From NCBI GenBank assembly GCA_017941085.1, contig JAGAXF010000022.1:30767-94766 (forward strand): a stretch of 64,000 nucleotides of DNA, given 5' to 3'. This DNA is from Bacillota bacterium. GTDB taxonomy: Bacteria > Bacillota > Clostridia > Peptostreptococcales > Anaerovoracaceae. A model generated the notes under the pieces. It saw nothing but the letters and a program-made list of their open reading frames with translations. It ran no database searches and had not been told where the DNA came from. Shown here piece by piece: positions 52,569 to 62,806 of the stretch. The position numbers and the translations under genes are program-made. How positions within the stretch are numbered: the stretch's first letter is position 1; every line of letters begins with the position of its first letter.

Positions 52569-52833
52569 TATCCCTCAACGCAAGTGTATAGGTTGTATGG
52601 AATCCAAGGACCGTAACCTTCTAATAAGAATGGGCTATAGGGATGGCCATATTCATGTGGATGGTGATGGCAAGTCCCTTGGCAGAGGGTTTTACATTTG
52701 CAAGGATATGAATTGCTACAGCTTGGCACTAAAGCGAAAGGCTTTTTCCAGGGTGGCCAAAACAAATATTAATGAAGAAGACATTATAGTGGTTAAAAAC
52801 TATATAGAGGGGATTGTTAATGCCGGGAATTAA
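52555..52833 (+). CDS. rnpM: RNase P modulator RnpM (YlxR)
   Basis: 92 residues. IPQRKCIGCMESKDRNLLIRM and GRGFYICKDMNCYSLALKRKAFSR in part are the family signatures. YlxR binds RNase P RNA in B. subtilis. ATG overlaps nusA; its stop overlaps the next gene. Confidence 0.9.
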   Translation: MLKNNIPQRKCIGCMESKDRNLLIRMGYRDGHIHVDGDGKSLGRGFYICKDMNCYSLALKRKAFSRVAKTNINEEDIIVVKNYIEGIVNAGN

Positions 52834-53170
52834 AAATAATCAAGGACTAAATAAAATAATGGGTCTCTTAGGCTTTGCCGCCAGATCAAGAAATCTGGTA
52901 ACCGGGTATAATACCTGCTTAAAGCTAATACCCGGAGGCAAGGTGAAACTCCTTCTTATAGGTGAAGACGTGGGTGAAAATACCCGAGAGAAAATGAGTC
53001 AGAAATGTGAAACCTATAAGGTGCCTGTAAGGATAGTAGGAACCTGTGAGGAATTATCCCATGCAACGGGGAAGGAAGATAAGGGACTGTTCGGCATTAC
53101 CGATGAGGGCTTTTCCAAAAGCCTCATCAAAGAAATTGATAAAATACAAACAGAAAGGGAGGTGTTCTAA
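52820..53170 (+). CDS. L7Ae-family ribosomal-associated protein YlxQ
   Basis: 116 residues. [27 protein letters not shown] is the L7Ae/L30e N-terminus in part. Kink-turn RNA-binding fold. ATG 52820 follows GAGGGGA; the TTG at 52814 is less likely. Its TAA overlaps the infB ATG. Confidence 0.88.
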   Translation: MPGIKNNQGLNKIMGLLGFAARSRNLVTGYNTCLKLIPGGKVKLLLIGEDVGENTREKMSQKCETYKVPVRIVGTCEELSHATGKEDKGLFGITDEGFSKSLIKEIDKIQTEREVF

Positions 53171-55926
53171 TGGCTAAAGTATATGAACTGGCAAAGGAAA
53201 TGGGAATTTCCAGCAAAGAGCTTATTGAAAAAGCAAAGGCTCTTGGTATTGAAGTCAAAAGCCATATGAGTGCATTATCCGAAGAAGAAATAGCAAGGAT
53301 AAAAGGTGCAGTTTCAAAGGAAGAGGTGGGAAACAAGGAGGAAGCTCCAAAGCCCATTCCGGGAGCACCACCATTTGCAGGCGCCGTAGCAGGAGCACCA
53401 CCTTTTGCTGCCAATGTTGTTATTGTCAGCAAAGCCATAATCGATGAAGAATATTTTGCTAATAAGAGCAAGAAGAAAAAGGGAGAAGAAGAACCTTCTG
53501 AGCCTGAAAAGGAAGATATTCCGGTAGAGGTGGAAGAACCGGAAGAAAAGAAGGAAGTCTCCAAAGAAGTTGAGGTAAAGGAACCGGAAGAAAAGGCAAA
53601 GGAAGAAAAGCCTCAGGAGGAAACACCCAAGAAGGAAAAGGAAGAAAAGGAAGAAAAGAAGGAAGAAAAGAAGGTTGAAGAGGAAGAACCGGAAGCTCCT
53701 TCTATCAAGGTAGAAACAAAGAAGCTAAAGATAGTAAAGAAGGCCAGCGATATAGAGGAAGAGAAGAAGGCTGAGGAAGTTCCGCAGCAAAGACCTCAAA
53801 AACCAGCCAGAGAAAATCGTCAGGATAGAGAAGAAAGAGGAGAAACCAGAAGACCTCAGAGAAGAGACGAGGAACAGGGAAAGAGAAGTTCACAGAGAAT
53901 AGACAAGAATCGCTTCCAGGAAAGAGCAAGACAGGAAGAGGAAGCTTTGCCCAAGGCTCAGGACAGAAGAAGAAGAGGTGGAGACAGCGCCTCTCTGCAA
54001 GAAGATGGTGGCAAGGCACAAGGCAAGAGAGCTAACAAGAAGCAGTTTGAGTCCAAGCAAAACAAATACGACAAGTTGGAGAGAAAGTCCCTTGAAAAGC
54101 AAACCAAGGGAAAACATGTTAAATACAAGACTGTAGAACAAGAACCGGAAATAGAAGAGGAAGTACTTCCTGAAGGAACCATTGTACTTACTGTTCCTAT
54201 TACAGTTGCAGGTTTTTGCGAGCAGACAGAGGTTTCCACTTCAAGGGTTATTATGACCCTGATGAAGCTGGGAATCATGGCCAATATTAACCAGAACATC
54301 GATGAGGATACAGTAACTATTCTTGCTGATGAATTGGGAATCAGTGTACATATCGGTAAGGTTCAAGAAGAAATTGAAGAGGAAGGACTGGAACTCTTTG
54401 AAGATAAGGAAAGCGATCTGGTTCCTCGTTCACCTATTATTACAGTTATGGGACACGTTGACCATGGTAAAACATCCCTGCTGGATGCCATCAGAAAGAC
54501 CAATGTTACTGCCTCTGAATCCGGCGGTATTACACAGCATATAGGTGCATCTGAGGTAAGCATAAACGGACAGAAAATCGTATTCCTGGATACACCGGGT
54601 CACGAAGCCTTTACAGCCATGCGTGCTCGAGGAGCCCATGTAACGGATATTGCAGTTTTGGTGGTTGCCGCTGACGATGGAGTAATGCCACAGACCATTG
54701 AATCCATCAGCCATGCAAAGGCTGCAGGAGTTCCAATTATTGTAGCTATAAATAAAATGGATAAACCCGGTGCAAACCCTGATAGAGTTAAACAGGAACT
54801 TTCAGAACACGGAGTTTTGGTTGAAGACTGGGGTGGAGACGTTATCAGCGTTCCCGTATCAGCAAAGAGCGGAGAAGGTATTGTAAATCTTCTTGAAATG
54901 ATTCTTCTTCAGGCAGAAGTATTGGAGCTTAAGGCTAACCCCAACAGACTTGCCATGGGTTCAGTAATTGAAGCCAGATTGGATAAGGCCAAGGGGCCTG
55001 TTGCCACCCTATTGGTAACCAACGGTACCCTGGAAAGTGGCCAGAGTATAGTTGCAGGTACCTGTGCGGGACGTATCAGACTTATGACTGATGACAAGGG
55101 CAGAACCATTAAGAAGGCCGGACCTGCCACCGCTGTAGAGATTCTTGGTCTTACAGAAGTGCCTGAAGCCGGTGACGAATTTAACGCCGTAAAAGAAGAT
55201 AGAATCGCCAGAGACATTGCAGAAAGCAGAAGAGAAAAACTTAGAGAAGAAGTTTTGGCCAGAAATTCCAGCATGTCCCTGGAGAAACTCTTCAGCCAGA
55301 TAAAAGAAGGGGAAGTGAAGGAACTTAACCTGATTATTAAGGGAGACGTACAGGGCTCCATCGGTGCTCTTGTATCCTCTCTGGAAAAATTGAACAATGA
55401 CGAAGTTAAGGTGAATATCATTCATACGGGAGTTGGTACAGTTACAGAGTCTGATGTAATGCTGGCAGGAACCTCCGGCGCAGTTATAATCGGATTCAAT
55501 GTAAGACCCAGCACCGCTGTACAAAACATGGCAGACAGAGATGATATAGAAATCAGAACCTATAGAGTAATCTACGATGTAATTGACGACGTGGAAGCAG
55601 CCATGAAGGGTATGCTGGATCCTGAATTCAAGGAGGAAATCCTCGGTAAGGTTGAAATCAGAAATACCTTCAAGGTGCCTAATGTGGGAATCGTTGGCGG
55701 TGCATACGTAATAGAAGGAAAGGTCCAGAGAAACGCTCAGATCAGATTGGTTAGAGACGGCATAGTAATCCACGAGGGAACCATTAACTCCCTAAAGAGA
55801 TTTAAGGATGATGCCAAGGAAGTTGCTCAGGGCTACGAATGCGGTATCGGCATTGAAAACTACAACGACATCAAAGAGGGCGACATTATAGAATGCTTCC
55901 ACATGGTTGAGGTAAAGAGAGACTAA
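53170..55926 (+). CDS. infB: Translation initiation factor IF-2
   Basis: 918 residues. N-terminal IF2N domain ([19 protein letters not shown]), a long Lys/Glu/Arg-rich linker (about 95-320) with a doubled GAPPFA motif near 58-78, then the G domain: [29 protein letters not shown]-terminal fMet-tRNA-binding barrel with [18 protein letters not shown]. Overlaps ylxQ and rbfA by one base each (TAATG). Confidence 0.97.
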   Translation: MAKVYELAKEMGISSKELIEKAKALGIEVKSHMSALSEEEIARIKGAVSKEEVGNKEEAPKPIPGAPPFAGAVAGAPPFAANVVIVSKAIIDEEYFANKSKKKKGEEEPSEPEKEDIPVEVEEPEEKKEVSKEVEVKEPEEKAKEEKPQEETPKKEKEEKEEKKEEKKVEEEEPEAPSIKVETKKLKIVKKASDIEEEKKAEEVPQQRPQKPARENRQDREERGETRRPQRRDEEQGKRSSQRIDKNRFQERARQEEEALPKAQDRRRRGGDSASLQEDGGKAQGKRANKKQFESKQNKYDKLERKSLEKQTKGKHVKYKTVEQEPEIEEEVLPEGTIVLTVPITVAGFCEQTEVSTSRVIMTLMKLGIMANINQNIDEDTVTILADELGISVHIGKVQEEIEEEGLELFEDKESDLVPRSPIITVMGHVDHGKTSLLDAIRKTNVTASESGGITQHIGASEVSINGQKIVFLDTPGHEAFTAMRARGAHVTDIAVLVVAADDGVMPQTIESISHAKAAGVPIIVAINKMDKPGANPDRVKQELSEHGVLVEDWGGDVISVPVSAKSGEGIVNLLEMILLQAEVLELKANPNRLAMGSVIEARLDKAKGPVATLLVTNGTLESGQSIVAGTCAGRIRLMTDDKGRTIKKAGPATAVEILGLTEVPEAGDEFNAVKEDRIARDIAESRREKLREEVLARNSSMSLEKLFSQIKEGEVKELNLIIKGDVQGSIGALVSSLEKLNNDEVKVNIIHTGVGTVTESDVMLAGTSGAVIIGFNVRPSTAVQNMADRDDIEIRTYRVIYDVIDDVEAAMKGMLDPEFKEEILGKVEIRNTFKVPNVGIVGGAYVIEGKVQRNAQIRLVRDGIVIHEGTINSLKRFKDDAKEVAQGYECGIGIENYNDIKEGDIIECFHMVEVKRD

Positions 55927-56360
55927 TGGGAAAGAGTTATAGAATCGGTAGACTGGGAGAAGAAATCAGACGTATTATAAGCAATATGCTTTTGACTGAA
56001 ATAAAGGATCCCAGACTTCAGGGGAAAATGATCAGTGTTACAGGAGTGGACGTAACTTCCGATGGAAGCTACGCCACTTGTTATGTATCCGTAATGGGTT
56101 CATCTCAGGACCAGGCAGTTCATGAAGAAGGAACTGAAGAGGCAGCCCTGGAGAATCAAAGTGTACTGGAGGGCCTAAGGTCTGCTGCCGGTCTTATGAG
56201 AAAGGAAATCAGCAGACAGGTAAAGGTGAGACATACTCCGGAACTGATTTTTAAAATTGACAGTTCCATGGCCTACGGAAGACATATAAACAAAGTCATA
56301 AGTCAGTTGGATATTAAACCTGAAGAACCGGAATCCCAAGAGGATGAGGATAAAGAATAG
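55926..56360 (+). CDS. rbfA: Ribosome-binding factor A
   Basis: 144 residues. YRIGRLGEEIRRIISNMLLTEIKDPRL and RHTPELIFKIDSSMAYGRHI in part. 30S late-maturation factor. Acidic C-terminal tail. Confidence 0.95.
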   Translation: MGKSYRIGRLGEEIRRIISNMLLTEIKDPRLQGKMISVTGVDVTSDGSYATCYVSVMGSSQDQAVHEEGTEEAALENQSVLEGLRSAAGLMRKEISRQVKVRHTPELIFKIDSSMAYGRHINKVISQLDIKPEEPESQEDEDKE

Positions 56361-56368
56361 GTGAAAAT

Positions 56369-57367
56369 ATGAATATTGGCAATTCTGATTTAAAGGAAAT
56401 AGCAAAGGTGATAAAGGGGGCTAGTAAGATAGCTCTCTTTCCCCATGTAAACATGGATGGGGATGCCTTTGGATCCTGCGTTGCTTTGGCCCATGCCTTA
56501 AGGGAGCTTGGAAAGGAATGCAGGATTTTTATTTCTGAAGAGGTTCCTGAGAATCTTTCCTTCCTTGATCCTGAAAAGATCCTTCAAACAAATAACAAGG
56601 ACGACATAAAGGACTATTCCCTGGCAGTGATGGTGGACTGTGGTGAAATGAAAAGAATACCGGGAAGAGAAGAGGTCTTTGATTCCTTTTCCTCCACCCT
56701 ATGTATCGACCACCACGGAACCACGGAAAGCTGTTGCCAATTTAATTACATAGATCCCATGGCGGCAGCAACAGGTCAGATAGTATTCGATTTAATCAAT
56801 GAACTGATTTTGATGGAAGGAAAGGAACCCTCTAAAGAAGCAAAGAAGGAAATAGCCAATGCCATCTTTGCTGCCATTACCACAGACACAGGTAATTATC
56901 AATATTCCAATACCCAAAAAGAAAGCCACGAAATTACTGCCAGGCTTTATGACTGGGGTCTGGAAGGCAACAAGGTAAGCGTTGAAATATACGAAAGCAA
57001 CAGAATAGAAAGAATTAGACTGACGGCAGAGGTACTTTCAAAAGTGGAGATCTTGGCAGAGGGAAAGGTAGCCCTTGCCTATTGCAGTCAGGAAATGTTA
57101 AATACCACCGGAGCAAAGATGGAAGAAACAGAACGGATTGCCGGTGATCTAAGAGGAATCAGAGGAGTAGAGGTGGCTATCTTCTTAAAGGAAGAAGGGG
57201 AAAAAGCCATTAAGTGCAGCCTAAGGTCCAAGGCCTATTACGATGTTGCCAAGTTGGCCACGGAGTTTGGTGGAGGAGGACACATAAGGGCGGCAGGATA
57301 TACCACTTATAAGGACCTGAAGGAAGCCATAGAGGAAATTAAGGAAAGAGTTCAGAAGGATTTTTAA
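56369..57367 (+). CDS. nrnA: DHH-family phosphoesterase NrnA
   Basis: 332 residues. PHVNMDGDAFGSCVALAHAL, MVDCGE, CIDHHGTTE, TDTGNYQYSNT, and the DHHA1 motif FGGGGHIRAAGYT. Oligoribonuclease and pAp phosphatase. Normal position between rbfA and truB. Confidence 0.93.
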   Translation: MNIGNSDLKEIAKVIKGASKIALFPHVNMDGDAFGSCVALAHALRELGKECRIFISEEVPENLSFLDPEKILQTNNKDDIKDYSLAVMVDCGEMKRIPGREEVFDSFSSTLCIDHHGTTESCCQFNYIDPMAAATGQIVFDLINELILMEGKEPSKEAKKEIANAIFAAITTDTGNYQYSNTQKESHEITARLYDWGLEGNKVSVEIYESNRIERIRLTAEVLSKVEILAEGKVALAYCSQEMLNTTGAKMEETERIAGDLRGIRGVEVAIFLKEEGEKAIKCSLRSKAYYDVAKLATEFGGGGHIRAAGYTTYKDLKEAIEEIKERVQKDF

Positions 57368-57369
57368 TA

Positions 57370-58335
57370 ATGAAGGGTATCCTAAATATCAATAAGCCTG
57401 AAAATATGACATCCTTTGACGCAGTGGCTATTCTCAGAAAGGTTCTGGGAGAGAAGAAAATAGGTCATATGGGAACCTTGGATCCCATGGCTACAGGAGT
57501 TCTTCCTATAACCATCGGCAGGGCCACCAGAGTCCTGGATTATTTGGATTGCAATTTGAAGGAATATGTGGGAGAGTTTACCTTTGGTTTAAAGACGGAT
57601 ACAGATGATATTTGGGGTGAAGTTACAGAAAGGGCATCAAAGGATAAGATTGAAAAAGTAACCGCTGATGCTGTAAAAAAGGAACTGGAAAGCTTTAAGG
57701 GAGTAATTGATCAGATTCCTCCTTCCTATTCCGCCATAAAGGTGGATGGTAAAAAGCTTTATCAATATGCCAGATCCGGAGACTCAGTGGAAATTGACCC
57801 CAGAAGGGTGTATGTGGAAAGCATAGATCTTATGAATTTCTTCCAGGATGATGAAGGAAACAAAAGGGGACTCTTTAGAATCAGGTGCAGCAAAGGAACC
57901 TATATAAGGTCCATCGCCAGAGATTTAGGAGATGCATTGGGACTCGGTGCCACCATGTCGGGATTGGTACGAACCAGAAGTGGAGTCTTTGGATTGGATA
58001 ATTCCATAGAAATGGAAAAGGCCAGAAATATGTCCAAGGAGGAGCTTTTGGAACTAATGGTGCCTCTGGATAAGGTGCTGGAACATTTTCCAAAGGTCAC
58101 CCTGGGGGACTGGGAAAGCAGACTTTTTCTAAATGGTACAAGGCTGTGGGAAAACCAGTGGAAAACCTTTAAAGAAAAAAGAGAGGAAATAGAATCCTAT
58201 CCTCTGGAACTTCCTGAAATGTACAAAAGAGCCTATAGAGTATACGGAATAAACAGAAACGGTAAAAGCGCTTTTCTGGGTGTAGGAATAAAAAGTGACG
58301 CCGGAGAGCTGAAGGCGGACAAGGTTTTTGAATAA
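57370..58335 (+). CDS. truB: tRNA pseudouridine-55 synthase
   Basis: 321 residues. GILNINKPENMTSFDAV, then KKIGHMGTLDPMATGVLPI with the catalytic Asp, and GTYIRSIARDLGDALG. Makes the T-loop pseudouridine. Starts 2 nt after nrnA. Confidence 0.96.
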   Translation: MKGILNINKPENMTSFDAVAILRKVLGEKKIGHMGTLDPMATGVLPITIGRATRVLDYLDCNLKEYVGEFTFGLKTDTDDIWGEVTERASKDKIEKVTADAVKKELESFKGVIDQIPPSYSAIKVDGKKLYQYARSGDSVEIDPRRVYVESIDLMNFFQDDEGNKRGLFRIRCSKGTYIRSIARDLGDALGLGATMSGLVRTRSGVFGLDNSIEMEKARNMSKEELLELMVPLDKVLEHFPKVTLGDWESRLFLNGTRLWENQWKTFKEKREEIESYPLELPEMYKRAYRVYGINRNGKSAFLGVGIKSDAGELKADKVFE

Positions 58336-58342
58336 TTGAACC

Positions 58343-59299
58343 ATGGAAATATTTAATGCTTTAGAAGAAATAAATAATATAGAAAGTACGGCACTGGCTC
58401 TGGGAAGCTTTGATGGTGTTCATTTGGGACATCAGGAGCTGATTAGAAGAACCGTAGAGAGGGCCAAGGAAAAGGGCCTGGCCTCCGGGGTCTTTACCTT
58501 TTCCAACCATCCCAAAAATGTGATTCAAGGGAAGGATGCGGTAAGGAACATTCTTTACAAGAGAGAAAAAGAAACTATTATAGAATCCTTGGGAGTTGAC
58601 TATCTCTTTGATATTCCCTTTACAAATGAAATAATGACACTGCCAAAGGAGGACTATGTAAAGAAGCTGCTGGTGGATACCTGTAAAGCAAAGGTGGTGG
58701 CCTGCGGATTCAATCATAGATTTGGATATAAGGCAGAAGGAGATACCAAGGCCCTTCAGGAGCTGGGAGAAAAATACGGCTATGAAGCCCTGATCATGGA
58801 ACCCTTCGTTATCGATGGAAACGTGGTTAGCTCCTCTCTTATAAGAACCCTGGTAGCTTCGGGACGAGTGGATAAATGCCCCACCTACATGGGTAGATAC
58901 TACGCCATTAACGGAGAGGTTGTGGTGGGAAACCGGTTGGGAAGAACCATTGGATTCCCCACCTCAAATCTAATGATAGATTTCTCCATGGTTACACCCC
59001 CCAACGGGGTATATGTAACCTATTCCACATACAATGGAAAAAGGTATCCCAGCGTAACCAATGTGGGTATTAAACCTACGGTGGATGGACCAAAGGGAGA
59101 AGACCTGAAAAGCAGAATCAAAAATGTAGAAACCCATATCTTTGATTTTGACAATGAGTTATACGGCAAGACCATTACGGTGGAATTTTTGAGAAAGCTT
59201 AGAGACGAGGTCAGATTTGATGATATGAAGGAGCTTTCTGAGCAGATTGTAAGGGACTGCAGAGAAGCCCGAAAATATCACGAAAAAAAGTATAAATAA
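58343..59299 (+). CDS. ribF: Bifunctional riboflavin kinase / FAD synthetase
   Basis: 318 residues. FAD synthetase half with ALGSFDGVHLGHQELI and VVSSSLIRTLVASG; riboflavin kinase half with GNRLGRTIGFPTSNL and NVGIKPTV. Makes FMN then FAD. rpsO and pnp, often next, are not here. Confidence 0.95.
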   Translation: MEIFNALEEINNIESTALALGSFDGVHLGHQELIRRTVERAKEKGLASGVFTFSNHPKNVIQGKDAVRNILYKREKETIIESLGVDYLFDIPFTNEIMTLPKEDYVKKLLVDTCKAKVVACGFNHRFGYKAEGDTKALQELGEKYGYEALIMEPFVIDGNVVSSSLIRTLVASGRVDKCPTYMGRYYAINGEVVVGNRLGRTIGFPTSNLMIDFSMVTPPNGVYVTYSTYNGKRYPSVTNVGIKPTVDGPKGEDLKSRIKNVETHIFDFDNELYGKTITVEFLRKLRDEVRFDDMKELSEQIVRDCREARKYHEKKYK

Positions 59300-59302
59300 A
59301 AC

Positions 59303-59331
59303 TTGACAAATCATTGATTTTTTGCTAATTT
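59303..59331 (+). promoter_or_regulatory. Promoter for infC-rpmI-rplT
   Basis: Perfect TTGACA (59303-59308), 17-nt spacer, TAATTT (59326-59331) with an upstream TG. Starts just after ribF. Confidence 0.75.
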
Positions 59332-59340
59332 ATCAAGGTA

Positions 59341-59459
59341 CGAAGTAGAAGTTATCCGCTTCTCACCCTTCGAATTTTGTTTCGCCGGGTCATTATAGGA
59401 AAGATTTGCCTAAGGGCTTTTTTCAGAGCGGATACTTCAAGTATCCGCTCTTATAATTT
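59341..59459 (+). ncRNA. infC-rpmI-rplT leader, probable L20-type attenuator
   Basis: Hairpin 1 is AGAAG/CTTCT at 59347-59363 with loop TTATCCG; CCCTT near 59366 can pair with AAGGG near 59413, which is followed by six Ts (59418-59423). A strong hairpin GAGCGGATAC / GTATCCGCTC (59426-59450) follows. TATCCGCT in hairpin 1 can also pair with AGCGGATA of the last stem, so alternative folds exist, as expected of L20 leaders. The class assignment rests on position and these pairings. Confidence 0.6.
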
Positions 59460-59474
59460 ATGGAGGTAGGAACC

Positions 59475-60017
59475 ATTAAAGAGAATAAGATAAACGAGGA
59501 AATTCGTGACAAGGAACTCCGTGTAATCGATGAAGACGGCACCATGATAGGAATCAAGTCCAGAGACGAGGCCTTGGCTTTGGCTGAAGAGAGAAACCTG
59601 GATTTGGTGCTCATCTCACCTAATGCGGATCCACCTGTATGTAAAATACTGGACTATGGCAAATTCCGCTATGAATCTCAAAAGAGAGAAAAGGATGCCA
59701 AGAAAAAACAGAGAACTATACAGGTAAAGGAAATCAGACTTAGCACCTTTATCGAAGAACACGATATACAGGTTAAGGCGAATACGGCCAGCAAATTTCT
59801 TAAGGACGGAGATAAGGTAAAGGTTTCCCTGCGTTTTAGAGGAAGAGAGCTTGGACATACGGATCTGGGTAAGGACGTAATGGACAAGTTTGCGGAGCTC
59901 TGCAGCGAAGTCAGCAATGTGGAGAAGAAACCCGTAATGGAGGGAAGATCTCTTACCATGTTCCTTGCGCCAAAGTCGGAGAAGGAACGAGAAAAGGAAA
60001 AGGCTGATAAAGAATAA
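59475..60017 (+). CDS. infC: Translation initiation factor IF-3, AUU start
   Basis: 180 residues. NEEIRDKELRVIDEDGTMIG starts the N domain and LRFRGRELGHTDLGKDVM the C domain. The ATG at 59460 overlaps the ribosome site GGAGG (59462-59466), so it cannot be the start. ATT at 59475-59477 is 8 nt after that site and gives the family N-terminus. AUU starts on infC are the known means by which IF-3 limits its own synthesis. Confidence 0.93.
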   Translation: MKENKINEEIRDKELRVIDEDGTMIGIKSRDEALALAEERNLDLVLISPNADPPVCKILDYGKFRYESQKREKDAKKKQRTIQVKEIRLSTFIEEHDIQVKANTASKFLKDGDKVKVSLRFRGRELGHTDLGKDVMDKFAELCSEVSNVEKKPVMEGRSLTMFLAPKSEKEREKEKADKE

Positions 60018-60044
60018 TAGAAATCTAATTCAGGAGGATCAATC

Positions 60045-60245
60045 ATGGCAAAGAACAAAATGAAATCACATAGAGGTGCATGCAAAAGACTTAGGCTCAC
60101 CGGAAGTGGAAAGATTAAGAGAAACAAGGCATACAAAAGCCATATTCTTACTAAGAAAGCTCCTAAGAGAAAAAGAGGTCTTAGGAAGGCAACTATTGTT
60201 ACAAGTGCAGATCACAAGAGAATGTTAAGATCTATGGCTAAATAA
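60045..60245 (+). CDS. rpmI: 50S ribosomal protein L35
   Basis: 66 residues, very basic. [21 protein letters not shown] in part and the end [15 protein letters not shown] match L35. AGGAGG ribosome site. Confidence 0.96.
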   Translation: MAKNKMKSHRGACKRLRLTGSGKIKRNKAYKSHILTKKAPKRKRGLRKATIVTSADHKRMLRSMAK

Positions 60246-60263
60246 TTAGGGGAGGTAAGAAAA

Positions 60264-60623
60264 ATGGCAAGAGTTAAAAAGGGTGTTAATGCCCATAAGA
60301 GACATAAGAAAATTTTAAAGCAGGCAAAGGGTTATTACGGAGCAAGAAGTAAGCAGTTCCGTGCAGCAAACCCGGCTGTTATCAGAGGCTTGGCTGCAGC
60401 ATATGTGGGCCGCAAGCTTAAGAAGAGACAGTACAGAAAAATGTGGATTGCAAGAATTAATGCCGGCGCAAGAATGAACGGCATATCCTATAGCCGTCTT
60501 ATGGATGGTCTTAAGAAGAATGGAATCGACATCAACAGAAAGATGCTTTCAGAAATGGCCATTCACGACGAGGCAGGCTTTGCAAAGCTCTGCGAAACAG
60601 CAAAGACAGCATATGCGAAGTAA
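60264..60623 (+). CDS. rplT: 50S ribosomal protein L20
   Basis: 119 residues. [20 protein letters not shown] and [15 protein letters not shown] are diagnostic. It assembles early on 23S rRNA and in related bacteria represses this operon. GGGGAGG ribosome site. Confidence 0.97.
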   Translation: MARVKKGVNAHKRHKKILKQAKGYYGARSKQFRAANPAVIRGLAAAYVGRKLKKRQYRKMWIARINAGARMNGISYSRLMDGLKKNGIDINRKMLSEMAIHDEAGFAKLCETAKTAYAK

Positions 60624-60634
60624 TTAATAATTTA

Positions 60635-60659
60635 GATCCGGGATTCTCCCGGGTCTTTT
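60635..60659 (+). terminator. Intrinsic terminator after rplT
   Basis: GATCCGGG (60635-60642) with CCCGGGTC (60648-60655), one G-U pair, loop ATTCT, then TTTT. Confidence 0.85.
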
Positions 60660-60715
60660 GGCATAAGAAGAATTAATCCATTGTTTAATAAAACATTTAT
60701 TGAATCGAGGATAAT

Positions 60716-61912
60716 ATGTTTGAAGGAAAGAATATACTTCTGGGAATCACCGGGGGAATTGCAGCATACAAAATGGCATATGTGGCCAGTGCACTGTCCA
60801 AAACCCAGGGAAATGTAGATGTAATAATGACGGAGAATGCTACCAAGTTCATAGCTCCTCTTACCTTTGAGACCTTAACAGGAAACAAATGCTATACGGA
60901 TACCTTTGATAGAGATTTCAGCTGGGATGTGAAGCACATCTCCTTGGCCAAGAAGGCGGATGTTATTTTAATCGCCCCGGCAACGGCGAATATAATTGCC
61001 AAGCTAGCCGGCGGTATTGCTGATGATATGTTGACCACCACAGTTTTGGCCTCAACATGTCATAAGATTCTGGCTCCATCCATGAACACCAATATGCTTC
61101 TTAACCCCATTACTCAGGAGAATATTGAAAAGCTAAAAAGATTCGGCTTTGAAATAATTGAACCGGCAGAAGGATTCTTGGCCTGTGGCGATACCGGAGC
61201 CGGAAAGATGCCTGAACCGGAGGAATTGGTATCCTATGTGGAAAAAGCCATAGGCAGGGAAAAGGACATGGTGGGGAAAAAGGTGCTGGTAACTGCCGGT
61301 GCCACCAGAGAGTCCCTGGACCCTGTACGCTTTATAACCAATCACAGCAGCGGTAAAATGGGCTTTGCAATAGCAAAGGAGGCCATGATGAGAGGTGCGG
61401 ATGTTACCTTGGTAAAGGCCTTCACTACCGCAAAGGCTCCTAACTTTGTTAAAACCATAAGTGTTAGCAGCGCAGAGGAAATGTTTAATGAGGTAACCAA
61501 GATATCGGATTCCATGGATATAATCATAAAGGCTGCCGCTGTTGCAGATTATACTCCGGAGAACTACAGCCAGGAAAAGGTGAAGAAAAAGGAAGGGGAT
61601 TTATCAATTCCTCTGGCCAGAACCAAGGATATTCTAAAATATCTGGGAGAGAACAAAAAGCCGGGACAATTCATCTGCGGCTTCTCCATGGAAACTGAGA
61701 ATATGCTGGAGAATTCTCAAAAGAAGCTGGAAAAGAAAAATGCAGATATGATTATTGCCAATAATCTTAAGTCAAAGGGCTCCGGCTTTGGAACGGATAC
61801 CAACCAAATCACTATAATCACCAAGGAGGGCGCCTTCCCTCAGGAAATAGATACTAAGGAAATGGTGGCAAAGAAGATTTTTGATACTATTATTTCCTCA
61901 AACAAGGGATAA
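60716..61912 (+). CDS. coaBC: Phosphopantothenoylcysteine decarboxylase/synthetase
   Basis: 398 residues. CoaC flavoprotein half: LGITGGIAAYKMA, the conserved His in KHISLAKKADVILIAPATAN in part, PSMNTNML and the catalytic Cys in FLACGDTGAGKM. CoaB half: VLVTAGATRESLDPVRFITN and NHSSGKMGFAIAKEA. Two consecutive steps of CoA synthesis. Located away from gmk-rpoZ, its common partners. Confidence 0.95.
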   Translation: MFEGKNILLGITGGIAAYKMAYVASALSKTQGNVDVIMTENATKFIAPLTFETLTGNKCYTDTFDRDFSWDVKHISLAKKADVILIAPATANIIAKLAGGIADDMLTTTVLASTCHKILAPSMNTNMLLNPITQENIEKLKRFGFEIIEPAEGFLACGDTGAGKMPEPEELVSYVEKAIGREKDMVGKKVLVTAGATRESLDPVRFITNHSSGKMGFAIAKEAMMRGADVTLVKAFTTAKAPNFVKTISVSSAEEMFNEVTKISDSMDIIIKAAAVADYTPENYSQEKVKKKEGDLSIPLARTKDILKYLGENKKPGQFICGFSMETENMLENSQKKLEKKNADMIIANNLKSKGSGFGTDTNQITIITKEGAFPQEIDTKEMVAKKIFDTIISSNKG

Positions 61913-61917
61913 TATAG

Positions 61918-62787
61918 ATGGGCCATATACTTTTTGAAGCTGTTGAGCATACAATTGAAGATAGTATTACCCTGATTCCATTTTTGATTATTACGTATTT
62001 AATAATGGAGGCAGTGGAAAGGGCAACTGCAGGAAAGGTTGCCACCGCTCTCAGAAAAGCCGGTCCGGCAGGGCCTGCAGTGGGGGCAGCCTTTGGGGTA
62101 TTTCCCCAGTGCGGCTTCTCTGCTGCTGCAGGTAATTTCTATAGTGGTGGTCTTATTTCTTTGGGAACCCTAATTGCTGTATTTATGTCCACCTCCGATG
62201 AAATGCTGCCGGTTTTTATAGCGGAAAAGGTTCCTGCAGGAACCATAATAAAGATTCTCGGTACCAAGGTTATAATTGCCATAATCACCGGCTATACAAT
62301 TTATTTCCTTAGCAGAAGAATTTTTCAAAGGGAAAAGGAAGAGTTAAAGAGACATAGAGAAGAACATGGCCACGACTGCAGTGAGGAGGGCCGTAGTCTT
62401 ATAGTAGAGGCCCTTATTAGATCCGCTAAAACCTTTGGTTTTATCTTTGTTATTTCCTTCATCTTAAATCTTATTATTCATTCTGTAGGTGAAGAGCTTT
62501 TGGAGTCGGTTCTAAGAGATACTCCTGTACTGGGGGAGGTGGTGGCAGCTGCCGTTGGTCTTATACCAAATTGTGCCTCCTCAATTCTTATAAGCCAGCT
62601 CTATCTGGCGGAGGTAATTAGTCCGGGAGCCATGATTAGCGGACTATTGGTAAGTGCCGGCGTAGGTATATTGGTTCTTTTTGAAGAAAACCACAACCTA
62701 AAAGAAAATCTGCTTATTGTTCTACTTCTCTATATAGTTAGCGTGGCCTGGGGCCTTATTATTCAAGGACTGGGAATTGTTTTTTAG
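61918..62787 (+). CDS. ArsP_2-type putative heavy-metal exporter
   Basis: 289 residues, eight to ten hydrophobic segments in two halves. Each half has a Cys-bearing motif: VFPQCGFSAAAG and LIPNCASSILIS, pseudo-symmetric. The middle loop is His/Cys-containing (REEHGHDCSEE). This matches the putative 10TM exporter family often annotated as arsenic efflux. The substrate is not proven. It starts 6 nt after coaBC. Confidence 0.75.
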   Translation: MGHILFEAVEHTIEDSITLIPFLIITYLIMEAVERATAGKVATALRKAGPAGPAVGAAFGVFPQCGFSAAAGNFYSGGLISLGTLIAVFMSTSDEMLPVFIAEKVPAGTIIKILGTKVIIAIITGYTIYFLSRRIFQREKEELKRHREEHGHDCSEEGRSLIVEALIRSAKTFGFIFVISFILNLIIHSVGEELLESVLRDTPVLGEVVAAAVGLIPNCASSILISQLYLAEVISPGAMISGLLVSAGVGILVLFEENHNLKENLLIVLLLYIVSVAWGLIIQGLGIVF

Positions 62788-62806
62788 AATGTGATATAAT
62801 TGGACC

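Noticed and set aside
59460..59474. ATG at 59460 as the infC start
   Set aside because: It overlaps the GGAGG ribosome site; ATT at 59475 fits spacing and family N-terminus.
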